64,000 nucleotides of DNA from Phyto melanocephala (GCA_941918925.1 OW799237.1:97933015-97997014), one strand, 5' to 3'; counted from the stretch's first letter, positions 1 to 12,475 are shown. The notes: generated from the sequence alone by a model not told the origin. Numbers and translations are program-made.

Positions 1-108
1 TGGTTAGAGTGAGCCAAAAAATTTTTTTTTATTTTATATATTAATATTTAAATTTTAATCAGGCTTGAGTTCATATTAAAATTCTTTATTTTTACAAAGA
101 ATTTTTTT

Positions 109-927
109 ATACCCTTCACACAGTGAAAAAGGGTATATATAGGTTTGTAATTCCGTGTGAAATTTCTACAATTTTCATTTCCGACCCCATAAAGTATATA
201 TTTTCTGAAAGCTTATGAATAGGGGAGTCGATTAAGTCCTGTCAGTCTGTCCGTCTGTCAGTTTGACCGTCTGTCCGTGTGTAGGTTGAAATCAACTTTT
301 TGAAGCCCCCCGATATCGCTTGGACCCGGGTGAGGTATTAAAATATCAGAAATATTCGGGAGTAGAACGGTATTGAAAATCAGAAACATCGGTACATACA
401 CAACTGAGATATGAGCAAAAACCCACGACCACCTCGATTTTTTATTCACAAAAACAACATTACAACAACATACATACATACAAACGTGTATACTGGTTAG
501 AGAAAACGTGGCACCGAATCCCAGCTGAGCCAAAAAAAAAATTTTTTTTTTATTTTTTTTAATTTTTTTTTTATTTTTTATTTTTTATTTAATATATTAT
601 TTATATTTTTATTATTTTTTTTTTAATTTATTTTTTAAATTTTTTTTTTCTATTTTTTTGTTTTATATTAATTATTATTTTTAAAAAATTTTTTTTTAAA
701 TTTTTTTTTTAAATTTTTTTTTGATTTTTTTTTTATTTTTTTTTAAACATACATACGTATGTTAATTTATAATTTTACAATGAGATGTTTTATATATGTA
801 TGTTTTTTATATGTATGGACGTATTTTATATGGGATGAATGGTGATACAAACTACTGTTATTGCATGACTACACGTTGTGAAGGGTATATAAGATTCAGC
901 ACGGCCGAATATAGCGCTCTTACTTGT
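109..927 (-). mobile_element. FR-a dispersed repeat, full-length copy 1
   Basis: Non-coding repeat. On the minus strand it starts with the FR cap near 927 (AAGTAAGAGCGCTATATTC followed by a GGCC-centred palindrome) and ends near 109 in a hairpin whose arms read ACCCTTCAC and GTGAAAAAGGGT. The interior holds a long A/T-rich low-complexity tract (535-750), a TCCGTCTGTC-type oligonucleotide run (240-285) and the module CCGACCCCATAAAGTATAT (182-202). Similar modules are common in Drosophila intergenic repeats (recalled, not searched). The 91-codon frame inside it (258-533) is a shadow and is not conserved in the other copies. It is closely similar by eye to the inverted copy at 62856-63654, so it is probably young. 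The transposition mechanism is not evident. Confidence 0.8.
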
Positions 928-929
928 TT

Positions 930-1320
930 AAATTGTGATAAATGAAAGAATAAATCTGAAAAATTATATTTTTACCGACACTAGCCGAGTGGAATGCATT
1001 TTCGAAACCAGCTATGATTTCATCATCAGTTCATCGGTGGTTACATCATCTATTTAACTCCCGGGACTTAAGTTAATTGAATTCGCTAAATACTTTAGTT
1101 TACCTTTTTCATATATTTTTACCACAATGAGTTAGATTGAAATTTTTAACCAAACAGCAACCCTTTTACTTTTGTTTGTTGTTATCTTTCATTTATATCA
1201 CTATTTTTGTCCTGCTCTAGCCACCAGTTAGGAAGCGATAAGAACAGATGATTGTTTTTTAACAATCAATGTTTATAATCAAGCCTGATTAAAATTTAAA
1301 TATTAGTTTAAACGAAAAAG
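930..1320 (-). repeat. F1 hammerhead-bearing repeat unit, copy a
   Basis: Single unit homologous to the 511-bp unit at 30.9-31.7 kb. Shared landmarks on the plus strand are GTGATAA (about 934), the hammerhead segment (974-1038), CTATTTAACTC (1050) and GAGTTAG (1129). It is wedged between two FR-a copies, and the left edge coincides with the FR-a cap. The right limit is approximate. No open frame of note. Confidence 0.6.
974..1038 (-). ncRNA. Hammerhead ribozyme-like motif, F1a
   Basis: Read on the minus strand: outer stem I ACCGAU (1038-1033) pairs with GUCGGU (979-974). CUGAUGA follows, then an unpaired U. Stem II is GAAAUC/GGUUUC with one G-U pair. GAAA is at 1003-1000. Stem III has two pairs around a UGCA loop, and the cleavage base C17 is at 992. 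The inner stem I helix seen in the other F1 copies (GAGUG/CACUC) is broken here, because the 5' arm has changed to AUGAA. Core residues are otherwise intact. Known family: type I hammerheads occur in Penelope-like elements and animal retrozymes. Activity is inferred, and this is the weakest F1 copy. Confidence 0.6.
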
Positions 1321-1329
1321 TTCGACAAA

Positions 1330-1567
1330 ATAAAAAAAAAATTTAATTTTATATATTATTTATATTTTATTGTTTTATTTTTATTTTTCATTTTTTATTT
1401 AACACATAAGTAAACTCAAATTATATTATTACAATGGAATGTTTTTATATATGTATGTTCTTTATATGTATGTACGTATTTCATATGAGATAAATGGTGT
1501 TGTTGCATGACTACACGTTGTGAAGGGTATATAAGATTCGGCATGGCCGAATATAGCACTCTTGTTT
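1330..1567 (-). mobile_element. FR-a repeat, 5'-end fragment
   Basis: Truncated FR-a copy. Only the cap (about 1567 leftwards) and the adjacent region with ACACGTTGTGAAGGGTATA and the start of the A/T tract remain; the 3' hairpin half is missing. Same orientation as the copy at 109-927, with the F1a unit between them. Confidence 0.7.
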
Positions 1568-2873
1568 GTTTTTAATTTTTTTAATTTTTTGTTTGTTTTT
1601 GATTTCTCAATAAAAACTTGCTCGTACTTACCGAGTACAGGCAAGTGTGTACTCAAATATGAGCAAGTTTCTTCCTCTTAACCCGACCTTACCCCTTTTG
1701 CCTATAAACACAAGACTTGCGCAAGTCTCTTGTCTCTTAGCTTAGGCAGCCTTTAAGTAATAAAGTTTTCACAACCGAAAATGAAAATCAAAACGGTTCA
1801 GAATATGCATTTGAATTAATTTTAAAGCACAGAGTTAAGGAGGTGGTACATTGTTCGTGCTTTAGTGTTATTTGAATAATTAATTCAAATATTTTTTTAT
1901 TTGCCTAAAATAATTTCTACCAATAACATTTTTATATCATGGCCATAAAAACAAGATTTCATTCCTTTCTGCTACATGCAAAAAAATACGGCTCAAAATA
2001 TAAAAAAGTTGACTTAAATCTATTTGTGTATTTTCCTTAATAGTGGTCCAATAAGAGAGAAATAAAAAACGAATCGTTAACTATTGTTTCTTATGCTATT
2101 TTAGTGAATAAGACTTTTTATAAAGTTAGATTTGTTACCAGGTGAGTTTTTCGTTGATTCCATCCACTAATTGAATGTTAAATAATAACAAAAAAAAAAC
2201 ATTGGCAATTCAATTTATTCACTTTTTTAATAATTAAATTGCTTTTTATTTGTAATTGTTTTTGGTTGTTGTTGTAACATTATAATTTTGCTTCTATTAA
2301 AATATGCATGTATAACTGTATGTGCATACTATTTTGTAAAAATGTATAGGAAAATAGGCCTATGGGACGGACGAATGGACACACATATAAATTTATAATG
2401 TTTTAATTTGGTTGAAAATTGTATGACTGAGTGGTGTTTTGAAAATTGTACTGAATTTTTTAATTTTTTAGCTTGCTTCCTTAATAAAATGCAACATTCA
2501 ATATTTCATTCATTCATTTCAATTATTGTAAAAAGAAATCTCTTTAATTTTTTTTACTCTCTAAATTGCTGTCAATTTATAGAAATTATACTAATAGATT
2601 CGTATGCTCAATTTCTAACAAACTGTTTAACCAACGTAAATAAAATGAATAAAGCATAACCCTAAAGGCATTTTGCAACCAATGTTTAAACTGAGAAAGG
2701 ATCTTAAAATATATACAAATGTACCATGTGTAAGTAGGAGTGCGTAGGAGTTGATGGAAAGAAATATTTATGTCTTGATGCATAAATTTGACAGAATTAA
2801 AAAAAAAAATTAAATTGTCAATTTTGACTTGTGCTACTTTAAAGTATGTTGTTGCATATTGCGCAGGAGTAAA
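1568..2873. other. No recognisable gene or element
   Basis: AT-rich sequence with short open frames (2408-2659 plus, 2586-2783 minus) of biased, low-complexity composition and no recognisable motif. I see no splice-bounded exon, RNA gene or terminal repeat. Confidence 0.5.
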
Positions 2874-2876
2874 GTA

Positions 2877-3303
2877 TATGTGACCTTCTCGGGGAAAAGG
2901 GACCTAGTGTGTGAAAATTAAGTTTTGAGAAAAACGCATTTAAAGTTTCATAACGCATTATCACTGTGAACACACCTTCAGTTGGGAGATGCGATTTGGT
3001 GTGGTTAGTTATGATTGGGTGCCGACTTTGGTGACGTCATGCCTGTGTGGTGACGTATTTTTTTCGCTTTTAGTGTGACAATAACTTTGCTATTGTTGCT
3101 GCTCTGTTTGTTATGATCTCGATACTTGATTCTTTAGTCGCAACCAGTTACCGTTTTATAAGTTTTTATGGGGTTAATAATTTTTTATCAGACATCTAAC
3201 TCATTTCATCCTATTCTACATCCTTTTAGGTACCAGAATCCACTCTTAAGTTCAAACCCGTTTTTCGACACATAAGGTCCCTTTTCTCGGAGAAGGCCAC
3301 ATA
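2877..3303. mobile_element. MITE with ~30-bp terminal inverted repeats and TA target duplication
   Basis: The left end starts TATGTGACCTTCTC and the right end is the inverse of TATGTGGCCTTCTC. Similarity continues through GAAAAGGGACCT, about 30 bp with few mismatches. TA flanks both ends (2875-2876 and 3304-3305), as expected for Tc1/mariner-type insertion. There is no coding capacity. The interior carries TGACGTCA (about 3032), a perfect CREB/ATF-type octamer, and a second TGACGTA about 20 bp on; this may be chance. Confidence 0.8.
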
Positions 3304-3305
3304 TA

Positions 3306-4450
3306 CATAATTTGTTAAATGATGCACTATGTACGAGGTATGTGTAACAAGTTCGTGGATAAATAAGAAATAGTGGAAATTTTCTTTATGAATTTTTTCC
3401 TTTTTTTAAACCATATTTTATTATTAATAATTTTTACAAAAAGTCTATTTCACTTATAATTTTTATAACAATGTTTTGATTAAATAATTGAAAATACGTG
3501 ATCATTTTTCTGAGCCAGGCACTTGTACCATATATCACTCACATTATTCTATCCTGCGCTCTTTATCTTTGTTATGGCCATTTAACAGCAACACAATTAC
3601 AATAACCGATCACTGGTAATTTAATCGACCGACCAACTGAAGTTATGATTATATGTAATGATGATTGCTACTTTGTAAATATGATCAATCATAATTTGTT
3701 CACAGTTTTCAAGAAACTTTATTTCGTCCACAATAAATAACGCTTTAATGTGCAATTTAATACAGAATTAAAAAAAGTGTATCTGTAAGTACGAATGTTG
3801 TTTATGTTTTGTTTTACTTTTTTTCTAAACAAGAGAATGTCCACATGATGAAATTGGTATCTGGTATAAGTTACTGTCGTTAACTACAACTTTGTGGCAA
3901 GAAAAAAAATTATGATAATTTAGATTTTTTAAACGCACATGAAAAACCATTTCCAAACAACTAAACTAAATAAATAATATGTAAGACAAGAAAAAAATAT
4001 TTTTTTGTTTCTTGTTTTTCTTCTTATAAAAGAAGGAAAATACGAAAAAAAAAAAATAAATGTGAATTTTGAAAAACCACATGATGGATTAGTAAAGCCT
4101 TTTTGCTGACAAGATCAAAATGTTGAGATAAACGTTGATAGCAAAAGTAAAGCAGAATTAAAAAAAAAACAAACTATAACAGTAGACCATGGACAGACCG
4201 ACGAATGGACGGACAGAAAGTAAAGCATATAAATATATTTAGTCTATATTTTTTTTGTACAATTGAATGGCAATGAAGTACAGTACCATGCAATCTATTA
4301 GCAGTTAACTACTAGGCTTGACAAATACATTCCATTTTTTTATATTTTAATTACATACTTAATATTATTTTAAATATTTTTTGTTTTAAATTACATTTAA
4401 ATTTGCAAGATATCGCCGCCAATGCTGGTTACGAAACACAATCTTTATAA
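3306..4450. other. No recognisable gene
   Basis: AT-rich intergenic sequence. A short GGACGGAC-like run near 4197-4216 resembles the oligonucleotide module of FR repeats, but no cap or tail is attached. Confidence 0.45.
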
Positions 4451-4935
4451 CAAGTAAAAGTGCTATATTCGGTCGTGCGAAATCTGATATATAACATGTA
4501 CATAGATATAATGACTACACCATATCATAGCCTTAATTTTAGATTTAATTTTTTACGCCATTTTTTTTTAATAATTCCGATAATATCTTTGATTTAAAAT
4601 TTTTTACATAGTAAACTGTATTCTACTAGTCAAGCCCTTTCATTTGATACCAATATTCATGGGATTAAAAAAATTTCTGCCATTTTGTTTTGGATGCCAT
4701 CTTGGATTTTAACTTTTTTAACAGACACTGTATTTTACTGGTCAAGTCCTTTAATTTCATACCAATACTCTCTCTGGGTGGTGTGGAAACTGAAACAATC
4801 GATTTTCGTTTGCAAATTTTAAGAAAAATGCCGAAGCAGTTATGTTTTGGTTCTTATATCTCAGTTAGTTTCAAACCGATTAATTTAAAACAATTAACAT
4901 ATCGTACTTGATCAACAGGAGGATATTACGTAGAA
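4451..4935 (+). mobile_element. FR-c dispersed repeat, 5' part
   Basis: Starts with the FR cap (CAAGTAAAAGTGCTATATTC, 4451) with a decayed palindrome. It continues with FR-c-specific sequence: CTGTATTCTACTAGTCAAGC near 4617, ending with a CATTTTGTTTTGGATGCCATC module at 4681. These match the copy at 41612 onward. The 3' tail is missing. The 73-codon frame at 4690-4911 lies in this repeat and is not a gene. Its CATAGTAAACTGTATTC segment supplies the uninterrupted version of the site carrying a pogo insertion at 41775. Confidence 0.7.
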
Positions 4936-6060
4936 ATTTAAAGGTTTTCACTTTTTGTTAAAAATCAACCAGAAACAATAATATCTGTCCAAATATAATA
5001 AAAATAAATCATTTAATCTTATTCCGTCTTATCTTTTATCTTAAAAATCACTTAGAACCATATTTTAGATAATACTCTTTTATCAAGAAAAGCTTTATAT
5101 TTTCAGTTAATACAATTTTTTTTAACAAGCATAAAAGCTTTTTAAATAAAAGGTATAGTGAAAACGTCGAATAAAATATAACAAATCTTAATAAAACGTA
5201 TTATTATCAGTTCACCCTTTGTTGAAGTCAAAAATTATGAAATTAATTGTTTTATATAAATTTTGTTGTCTTTTTAGTTGATACGATGAAATTCTTTTTA
5301 TATTATATAACAAAGATTCAAAAATGAGGTAGTAACTAAAAGGACACTTTTCTTTTCACATTAATTGGAAAAATTTTAAGAAAAGAAATTTAAATATATT
5401 TTTTAATAGAATTTGTTTATCATTATGTTTTGTATCTTTAAATTAACTTTAAATGTAACGACAAATAGTTTTTGCCCTTTACTAAAATTTTAAAATTTCG
5501 AGTTAATACCCCCTTGTAGATTAAGTGCAATAAAAAAATGTAAAACAAATTATAAACTAAAAATTTAGTAAAAATTTTTATTGGTATTAAATTGCTCGGT
5601 ACTGTGTATTTGATATTCGGTGGGTGAAAAAGATGTAAAAATTTAATTTACATTTTTCTTTATACATATAAATTTTTTAAAAATAGATAATTTATGAAAA
5701 ATTTTATTTAAATATATAAAATTAATTGAAAAATGGCTTAGTTTAAAAATTTATCTTTTAGAGATTTTAATTTTGGAAAAATAAAAAAATTTAATGCAAA
5801 TATTGTTATGTATTCTTTATAATGACAGCATTTGTCAGGAACTTTTTTAAGGAATAGGAGAAATTAGCAAAATTTTCCATAATCAATTTAAAAAAATGAT
5901 TATTGTATAAAAAAAAATTTTAAATTATAAATTTTTTTTATAAAATATAATTTGCTAAATTTTTTATTTAAAGATTTTCAAGAAACTTCTTAGAAATGTA
6001 ATGAACATTTTCTATAAAAACGAGGTTTATGGGAAATATATATAATACAAAATTTATCGA
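4936..6060. other. AT-rich sequence, nothing recognised
   Basis: Long A/T-biased stretch without a coherent open frame or terminal repeats, grading into the satellite that follows. Confidence 0.45.
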
Positions 6061-6109
6061 ACATTTTTTCATAAAAAGAAACTATCGAATTTATGAAAAA
6101 ATATTCTAT

Positions 6110-7994
6110 ACGAAAAAAGTTTATTAAAACTTTTCTTTAAGAAGAAAATTTTTTTTTAAAGTTAACATTTAATGAAAATTTTCTATAATAAGAAAATTAA
6201 ATGAGAATTTTCTATAATAAGAAAATTTAATGAAAACTTTCTATAATAAGAAAATTTATCGAAAGTTTTATATAATAAGAAAATTTATCGAAAATTTTCT
6301 ATAATTAGGAAATGTATCGAAAACTTTCTATAATTAGAAAATTAATCGAAAACTTTCTATAATAAGAAAATTTAATGAAAATTTTTTAGAATTAGAAAAT
6401 TTATTGAAAATTTTCTATAATAAGAAAATTTAATGAAAATATTCTATAATTAGAAAAATTATCGAAAATTTTCTATAATAAGAAAATTTATCGAAAATTT
6501 TCTATAATAAAAAAATTTATCGAAAATATTTTATAATAAAAAAATTTATCGAAAATTTTTTATAATTAGAAAATATATCACAAATATCCTATAATAAAAA
6601 AATTTATCGAAAATTTTCTATAAAAAAAAATTTATTGAAAATTTTCTATAAGAAGAAAATTTATAGAGAATTTTTTATAATTAGAAAATATATCACAAAT
6701 ATCCTATAATAAATAAATTTATCGAAAATTTTCTATAAAAAAAAATTTATTGAAAATGTTCTATAAGAAGAAAATTTTTAGAGAATTTTTTATAATTAGA
6801 AAATATATCACAAATATCCTATAATAAGAAAATTTATTGAAAATTTTCTATAAAAAAAAATTTATTCAAAATTTTCTATAAAAAAAAATTTATTGAAAAT
6901 TTCCTATAAAAAGAAAATTTATAGAAAATTTTTTATAATTAGAAAATATGTCACAAATACCCTATAATAAAAAAATTTATTGAAAATTTTCTATAAAAAA
7001 AAATTTTTTGAAAATTTCCTATAAAAAGAAAATTTATAGAAAATTTTTTATAATTAGAAAATATGTCACAAATACCCTATAATAAAAAAATTTATCGAAA
7101 ATTTTCTATAAAAAAAAATTTATTGAAAATGTTCTATAAGAAGAAAATTTATAGAGAATTTTTTATAATTAGAAAATATATCACAAATATCCTATAATAA
7201 GAAAATTTATCGAAAATTTTCTATAAAAAAAAATTAATTGAAAATTTTCTATAAAAAAAATTTATTGAAAATTTTCTATAAAAAAAAATTTATTGAAAAT
7301 TTCCTATAAAAAGAAAATTTATAGACAAATATCCTATAATAAAAAAATTTATCGAAAATTTTCTATAAAAAAAAATTTATTGAAAATGTTCTATAAGAAG
7401 AAAATTTATAGAGAATTTTTTATAATTAGAAAATATGTCACAAATACCCTATAATAAAAAAATTTATCGAAAATTTTCTTTAAAAAAAAATTATTAAAAA
7501 TTTCCTATAAAAAGAAAATTTATAGAAAATTTTTTAAAAATAGAAAATTTATCAAAAACTTCATATATTACGAAAAGTTACCGAAAATTTTTTATAATAA
7601 GAAAAATTATCAAAAATTTTCTATAATAAGATAATTGAAAAATTGACTATAATAGGCAAATATATCAAAAATTTTCTATATAAAGAAAGATTATTTAAAT
7701 ATTCCTTTAAAAAGAAAATTTATTAAAAGTTTTCTACTATAAGAAATTTATTGAAAATTTGCAATAATAAGAAAATTTTTCACTAAATTTTCTATAAAAA
7801 GAAATTTAAAAAAAAAATAATTATAATAAGAGAATTTCTCGAAAATTTCCTATAATAAGAAAATTTATTAAAACTTTTTATAATAAGAAAATTTATCAAA
7901 TATTTTCTAAAACAAGATAATATATCGGAAATTTTTTATAATAAGAAAATATATCGAAAATTTCCTATAAGAGAATTTATCGAAAATTTCCTAT
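6110..7994. repeat. 29-bp-monomer satellite array with higher-order structure
   Basis: About 1.9 kb of tandem monomers, consensus roughly ATTTATCGAAAATTTTCTAT plus AATAAGAAA. Successive CTATAATA landmarks at 6183, 6212 and 6241 show the 29-bp period. From 6.5 to 7.5 kb a variant monomer containing TCACAAATA recurs at 6578, 6693, 6808, 6951, 7066, 7181, 7323 and 7438. The spacings are 115, 115, 143, 115, 115, 142 and 115, that is four-monomer and five-monomer blocks. The copy at 7323 has lost about 30 bp before the marker. No coding potential. The array ends abruptly at CCTATACCTCC. CRISPR is excluded because there are no unique spacers. Confidence 0.92.
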
Positions 7995-10402
7995 ACCTCC
8001 AGTCTTATTCATCGACAGACGCGGAATATTGATTGTCCGAAGTCCATCACTATGTGAAGTATCAGTCATTAAAATATTTTTTATTTACCGTAATTAAGTA
8101 ACACCTATCTACTCTGAAATATAATAATATCAAGTCCGTGATAAAGCCAAGATGATGTGCCCCATAGGGAAATATATAAAAAAATCAATTAAAGAGTTTT
8201 TTCTAGTTTTTCCTTTATATTTTAACATTTTTGTTGTAATTCCTTTGGGCCACGAATATTCTATCCCCAAATATCTATTATCTTGCGCCAGACTTAAACA
8301 TGCCTATTTTAGTTCAACAACTTTTCTACACCCCTAATATTTTTGATATGCTTACCACAGATTATTTGACTGACATATAGTTTGTAGGAGATACGGATAA
8401 GATTTAACAGTTATTTGTGTGTTTGTAAGTCAAACATTTTGCACGTACATGTATGTATGTTTATACTTGCATGTTCATACGCATGTAACAAAATATTTTT
8501 AATAAATGTTTTAATGGGGAGTTTTGGTACGAGCAATAGCAAGAAGCAAAAAAACAAAAAAAATTGAATAAACAAACAAACAAACGTTAAAAGTGTTGAA
8601 ATGTTTGTTGAGCCTATTATAGATCTATTTTGTAGTTTCTGTATGTTGTTCGAGATGTTTAGACATCAAGCAAAGTAGATGTGTGTAAATCATGAACGTT
8701 TGTATATAAAATAATGCTTACGAGTGGTCAGCCAGTCAGTGGAACTGACAACTATTTATGTATGTTTGTATGTAGTAAGTCACTCAGGCGGAGTCCGAGA
8801 GCCAGTCACTCAAATTGATTTGATTCTATAGTTATAAATCATGTGACAATTTAATTGTTATAATTACACAATTACTTAAAATTTCGTTGATAAATATGAA
8901 AGGTGTCGTGAATAAATGTAAAAATTTCGATTTAGACACAAAATAATGCAAGATTTGAATAGCAATATGATTTCATTTACAAGTTTTTTTTTAGATATTC
9001 ATCTCTCCTCTCTCTCTCTTTTTACTAGGTGTTTTTAAACAAAAAAACATTTACTTTTACATTTCATTTATTTCTTCTGTCTTAATCGTTATCACATTAA
9101 AGTTCATTGTTGTTTATATCGAAAGAAATTATTTAACAACATGAGAAAAGTGTTTGGTTACAAAATTGTGGTTGGTAACCGAGAAAAAAAGAGTGAAACA
9201 AAACTAAAGTAGATATTAATTGTTAATAAAACATTTTTGTTTAAACAATAACTGCAATTGAAATGTAACTGTGCTAGTGAGTATTATTTTCGAAAGTGAA
9301 TCAAATGAAATTGGGAAAGAAACAAAAACGCTTAAAATAAAAGGCAAATATGTACATATTTACAAGTTACAGTGGGCTTGAAATGTTTTTTTTCCCTTAA
9401 AATTATTTAGTTTTAATGAAATTATTGTTTTAGGTTTTGAGGTATTTAGTAGCCAACTGATTTTTTTCTAAAGAATGAAGAATTAGAAATTCGCCATTTA
9501 AGAAATTGTTTAACTCTAACTGCCAGTTTATCTAAATGCGAGCGAAAGTTGCATTCTCAAAAAATATTATATTTTTGTTTTTGTTTTCAATCAAGGCATA
9601 TTTATTCACCAGGTTTTCTTGATTCGTCAGCTGATTATCGTTTTCTTTACATATTTTACATCAGCTGTCAAAGTCCATGCATAAAAAATAATTCTTTCTC
9701 TTTTCTCATTTGCTTAAAATATCGAACTTCATACATGTAAAATAAAATTGGGCTTATAAGTAATAAAAGCTTATTTAATTAGTTTACTAACTTTTTTATT
9801 AAGGGTATTTGGATAATTTTATACAATAATAATTTTCTGATTTTCAATTCAATAGTGTTATTTTGTTATTAAATAGTTTTTTAAGAAAATTTAGCACTTT
9901 AGAACAAAGATTTATAAAAGTATAGAGAAAGGTAGTTATGATTATTTGTTAAGCAACTTGATTTTTCCTTTAAAGACAACATTCAATTTTCTTCACGACC
10001 ATTTTTACAACTTCTTTTTACTTTTAACAACTTTCGACTTTAACACCTTTTTTTCTTATTTTTAAGAAATAGACTTGTTTTGGTCCACTGCTAAACTTCA
10101 ACTGTCCAACTTCTTCTTTTACTCTTCTGTATTATACTTCCTTCTCGTCCTGGGTTGCCATCTTACATACATATGTAAAAAATATCAAGATAGATTCATA
10201 AGGTACTTGTATCCAATCAGCTGATTTGTTTTTTTTATAAACAATTAGTCAGACTTACCAACTTTTTTTTAATAATATGTCTGCATTTGACTATTTTTTT
10301 TTACTTTCATTCTACAATAAATAATTTGCAGTTTCAGTTTGTTAAAAACATTAAAAAAAAATAAAAAACCCGACAGTAGAACGTTTTAACATTGAAGTTT
10401 CT
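7995..10402. other. No recognisable gene or element
   Basis: AT-rich sequence with short TGTATG/CATAC runs (8445-8485), a CAAA run (8570-8585) and a CT-rich run (about 9005-9020). Open frames at 8152-8337 and 9549-9740 show no recognisable motif. No terminal repeats or RNA genes seen. Confidence 0.45.
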
Positions 10403-10403
10403 T

Positions 10404-10725
10404 AAGCAGCTAATACACGGTATGATTTTTGCATCTGGCTTGTTAAATTTCCCACCGCTAAAGACGTACATATCGTGTATTAGCATTAAAATATTACTTC
10501 AGTTAAACACATGTTATAAGTCATCTGACAACATTTCTATTAGAGCCTGCTCTAATTTGTTCTGACAAGCCACCAGACATCAGCTGTAGGTAGACATTTC
10601 TAATGCCAGAAAACTGTCAGCGGCGGTAGAGTGTCAAATAACAATTTTGTCAGACATAAACAATTACATATGGCTATAAATTTACCAGGTCAGATGTATA
10701 AAACATGCCGTGTATTAGCTGCTTT
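10404..10725. mobile_element. MITE with AAGCAGCTAATACACGG termini
   Basis: Terminal inverted repeats AAGCAGCTAATACACGG (10404-10420) and its inverse (10708-10724) are perfect for 17 bp. The similarity continues imperfectly inward (ATGATTTTTGCATCTGG against ATGTTTTATACATCTG). TTAA lies at both edges with a one-base offset, which would fit piggyBac-type insertion but is not proven. A third partial copy of the terminal motif, CGTGTATTAGC, sits internally near 10472. Non-coding. Confidence 0.75.
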
Positions 10726-10727
10726 AA

Positions 10728-11823
10728 TAATTACATATAGAAATTAACAGAAAAAAAAAATAAAAAAATTGTGTGACTTATGCAGACATTTATACAAAAA
10801 CAAAATAGATTTATTTCTTATTGTTGTATTTGTTGTTGCGGTACCTTATGAATATTCCTTGAAAAATATATACAAAAATATTTTCTCCGAATTGCGGTTA
10901 CCTGATGAATAAATATGCCTTGGTTTTCAATATATTTTTAAGAATAAAAATTTTGTTCTCTTTGAGCTAAACAGACATTAACTATTTGCAAAATATTCTA
11001 TTTATTTTATATATTTAGATACATTCTGATTTCTTAATTAATGATTTTTTTTATAATTTTTCTTTCTGACACAATTTTTAAAAATTCTCTTTGTTATAAA
11101 GTTAACAAAAATTTTAGTTAAAGGAATAAATTAATAAGTACATATCGTCGCTGTTCTCACGAATTCAGCTACTCAGAAGAGCAGAAAAAGCATTTCATTT
11201 TGTTATTTTATAGTATTAAACTTACTCACATAAACTATTGTTTATTTCTGAACCAGTCAAGATATCCTTAAACGGTTTGGTGGATAGATGAATGACCAAC
11301 AAAGGTTCAAAATATTGTAATAAAAAAAAAATGGCAAAAATTGTCACATAGCCGATAACATCAGAGCAGCGACGATATATTATATTACTATTAGGGTTTA
11401 TTTTTCGACAACCTTTCATCATAAGTGATTTCGAGGTTACCGATCGGTAACTGCTCTTTTATTGAGTCCGACGCCATAACCGGCGTTTGCTTTAGACTAG
11501 AAAACAATATCACACTGTCGACTGGTGATACAAATTCTGATAGAAGAAGGCAGTTGTGTTGTTCTGTTTATATTTCAGCAGTTCATGGATGAATATTATT
11601 ATAAAATATTACTGATTTGCAATGCCAATTTAATTCAGAATACTCTTAAAATTTCGATACAACATGGGATCTGTAAAACATGTGTGGGCTTTTTTTTAAA
11701 AGTTAATTTCCACAAACACTTAGGAACATCGCTTAATCGATGTAAATATCTAAAGAGTTTACCAGAATATAGGGTTCCGTAAATCTAACGCAATATGTCA
11801 ATTAAATAGATAACACAATATTT
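10728..11823. other. No recognisable gene
   Basis: AT-rich. Open frames 11222-11422 (minus) and 11525-11782 (plus) have no recognisable domain. No RNA gene or clear repeat boundary seen. Confidence 0.45.
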
Positions 11824-12070
11824 CTGTGGCTTGGAGCTAAAAGTGCCAATGTCACTTTTTTGCTCTTTTAAGTTAATCATTGCATTAGATTTGTTTTCTT
11901 GCTCTATTTCATTATGGTAAAACAGCTAAAGTCATACTTAACTCAGAACAGCTTTATAGATGAAATGCTGGCCAATGTCACTATGAAAGCATCTATAAAA
12001 GTTAAAGTTCAATTCCAATTTTCTCAAAAGTAAATATTTTGACATTGGCCTTTTTAGCTCCAAGCCACAG
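11824..12070. mobile_element. 247-bp MITE with ~31-bp terminal inverted repeats
   Basis: The left end CTGTGGCTTGGAGCTAAAAG and its near-perfect inverse at 12040-12070 agree in about 29 of 31 positions, through GGCCAATGTCA. ATTT flanks both sides and may be the target duplication. The interior also holds GCCAATGTCACTATGAAAGC (about 11973), a partial third copy of the inner terminal motif. Non-coding. Confidence 0.8.
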
Positions 12071-12118
12071 ATTTAGTCTTTCAATTGTTAGTTTTTTATT
12101 GAAGTACATGGGATGGGG

Positions 12119-12475
12119 TTATTTATGGAATAACACATAGGACTAATAGCCTCCACGGCTTTTGAAATACGTACTCCTTTGTCAAAATATTGCATGAACA
12201 TTTTGCATAAATATGACTGAATTTAGTTCATGAAGCGTTGAATAACTTCCCTTAATGAGCGGGTGGTTGTGGGCTTGTTGACATACATCTGTGATTTTAA
12301 AAAGAAATCTAAATCACACGTTTAATTCTGATCACCGAAATGGCAATTTATCATGCAGTCATTGAATCGTTTCAGGGGCTGTATGATATGTGGCACCGAC
12401 TTCTTGAAACAACACATTGGCCACATCAATATCGTGTAACGCTCCATTTTTACTTACTCTTAACTGCCATCTGTA
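12119..12475 (-). pseudogene. Tc1/mariner (DD41D-like) transposase relic, C-terminal half
   Basis: On the minus strand, fragments of a transposase catalytic domain appear in different frames. In order they are FQEVGATYHTA (second catalytic region, D replaced by V), then CDLDFFLKSQMYVNKP, then SRGGY followed by an in-frame stop and SYVLFHK just before the terminal stop (12119-12121). Related elements have QDGATCHTA, DLTPLDFFLWG and RGGHLxDIxFHT here (established family pattern). Several frameshifts and stops are present and no N-terminal part is recognised. The 66-codon plus-strand frame over this site is a shadow. Confidence 0.7.

Noticed and set aside
2872..3308. Long inverted repeats considered as the ends of a larger autonomous element
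   Set aside because: Only 427 bp lie between them and there is no coding sequence, so it is a MITE.
6110..7994. Regular repeats considered as a CRISPR-like array
   Set aside because: Monomers are contiguous with no unique spacers, AT-only, in an insect genome; this is a satellite.
8152..9740. Short open frames as exons of a host gene
   Set aside because: They lack recognisable domains, and I cannot link them by convincing splice sites into a longer protein.
11525..11782. 85-codon plus-strand frame as a small gene
   Set aside because: No recognisable motif, no supporting splice or promoter context, composition like the surrounding AT-rich DNA.
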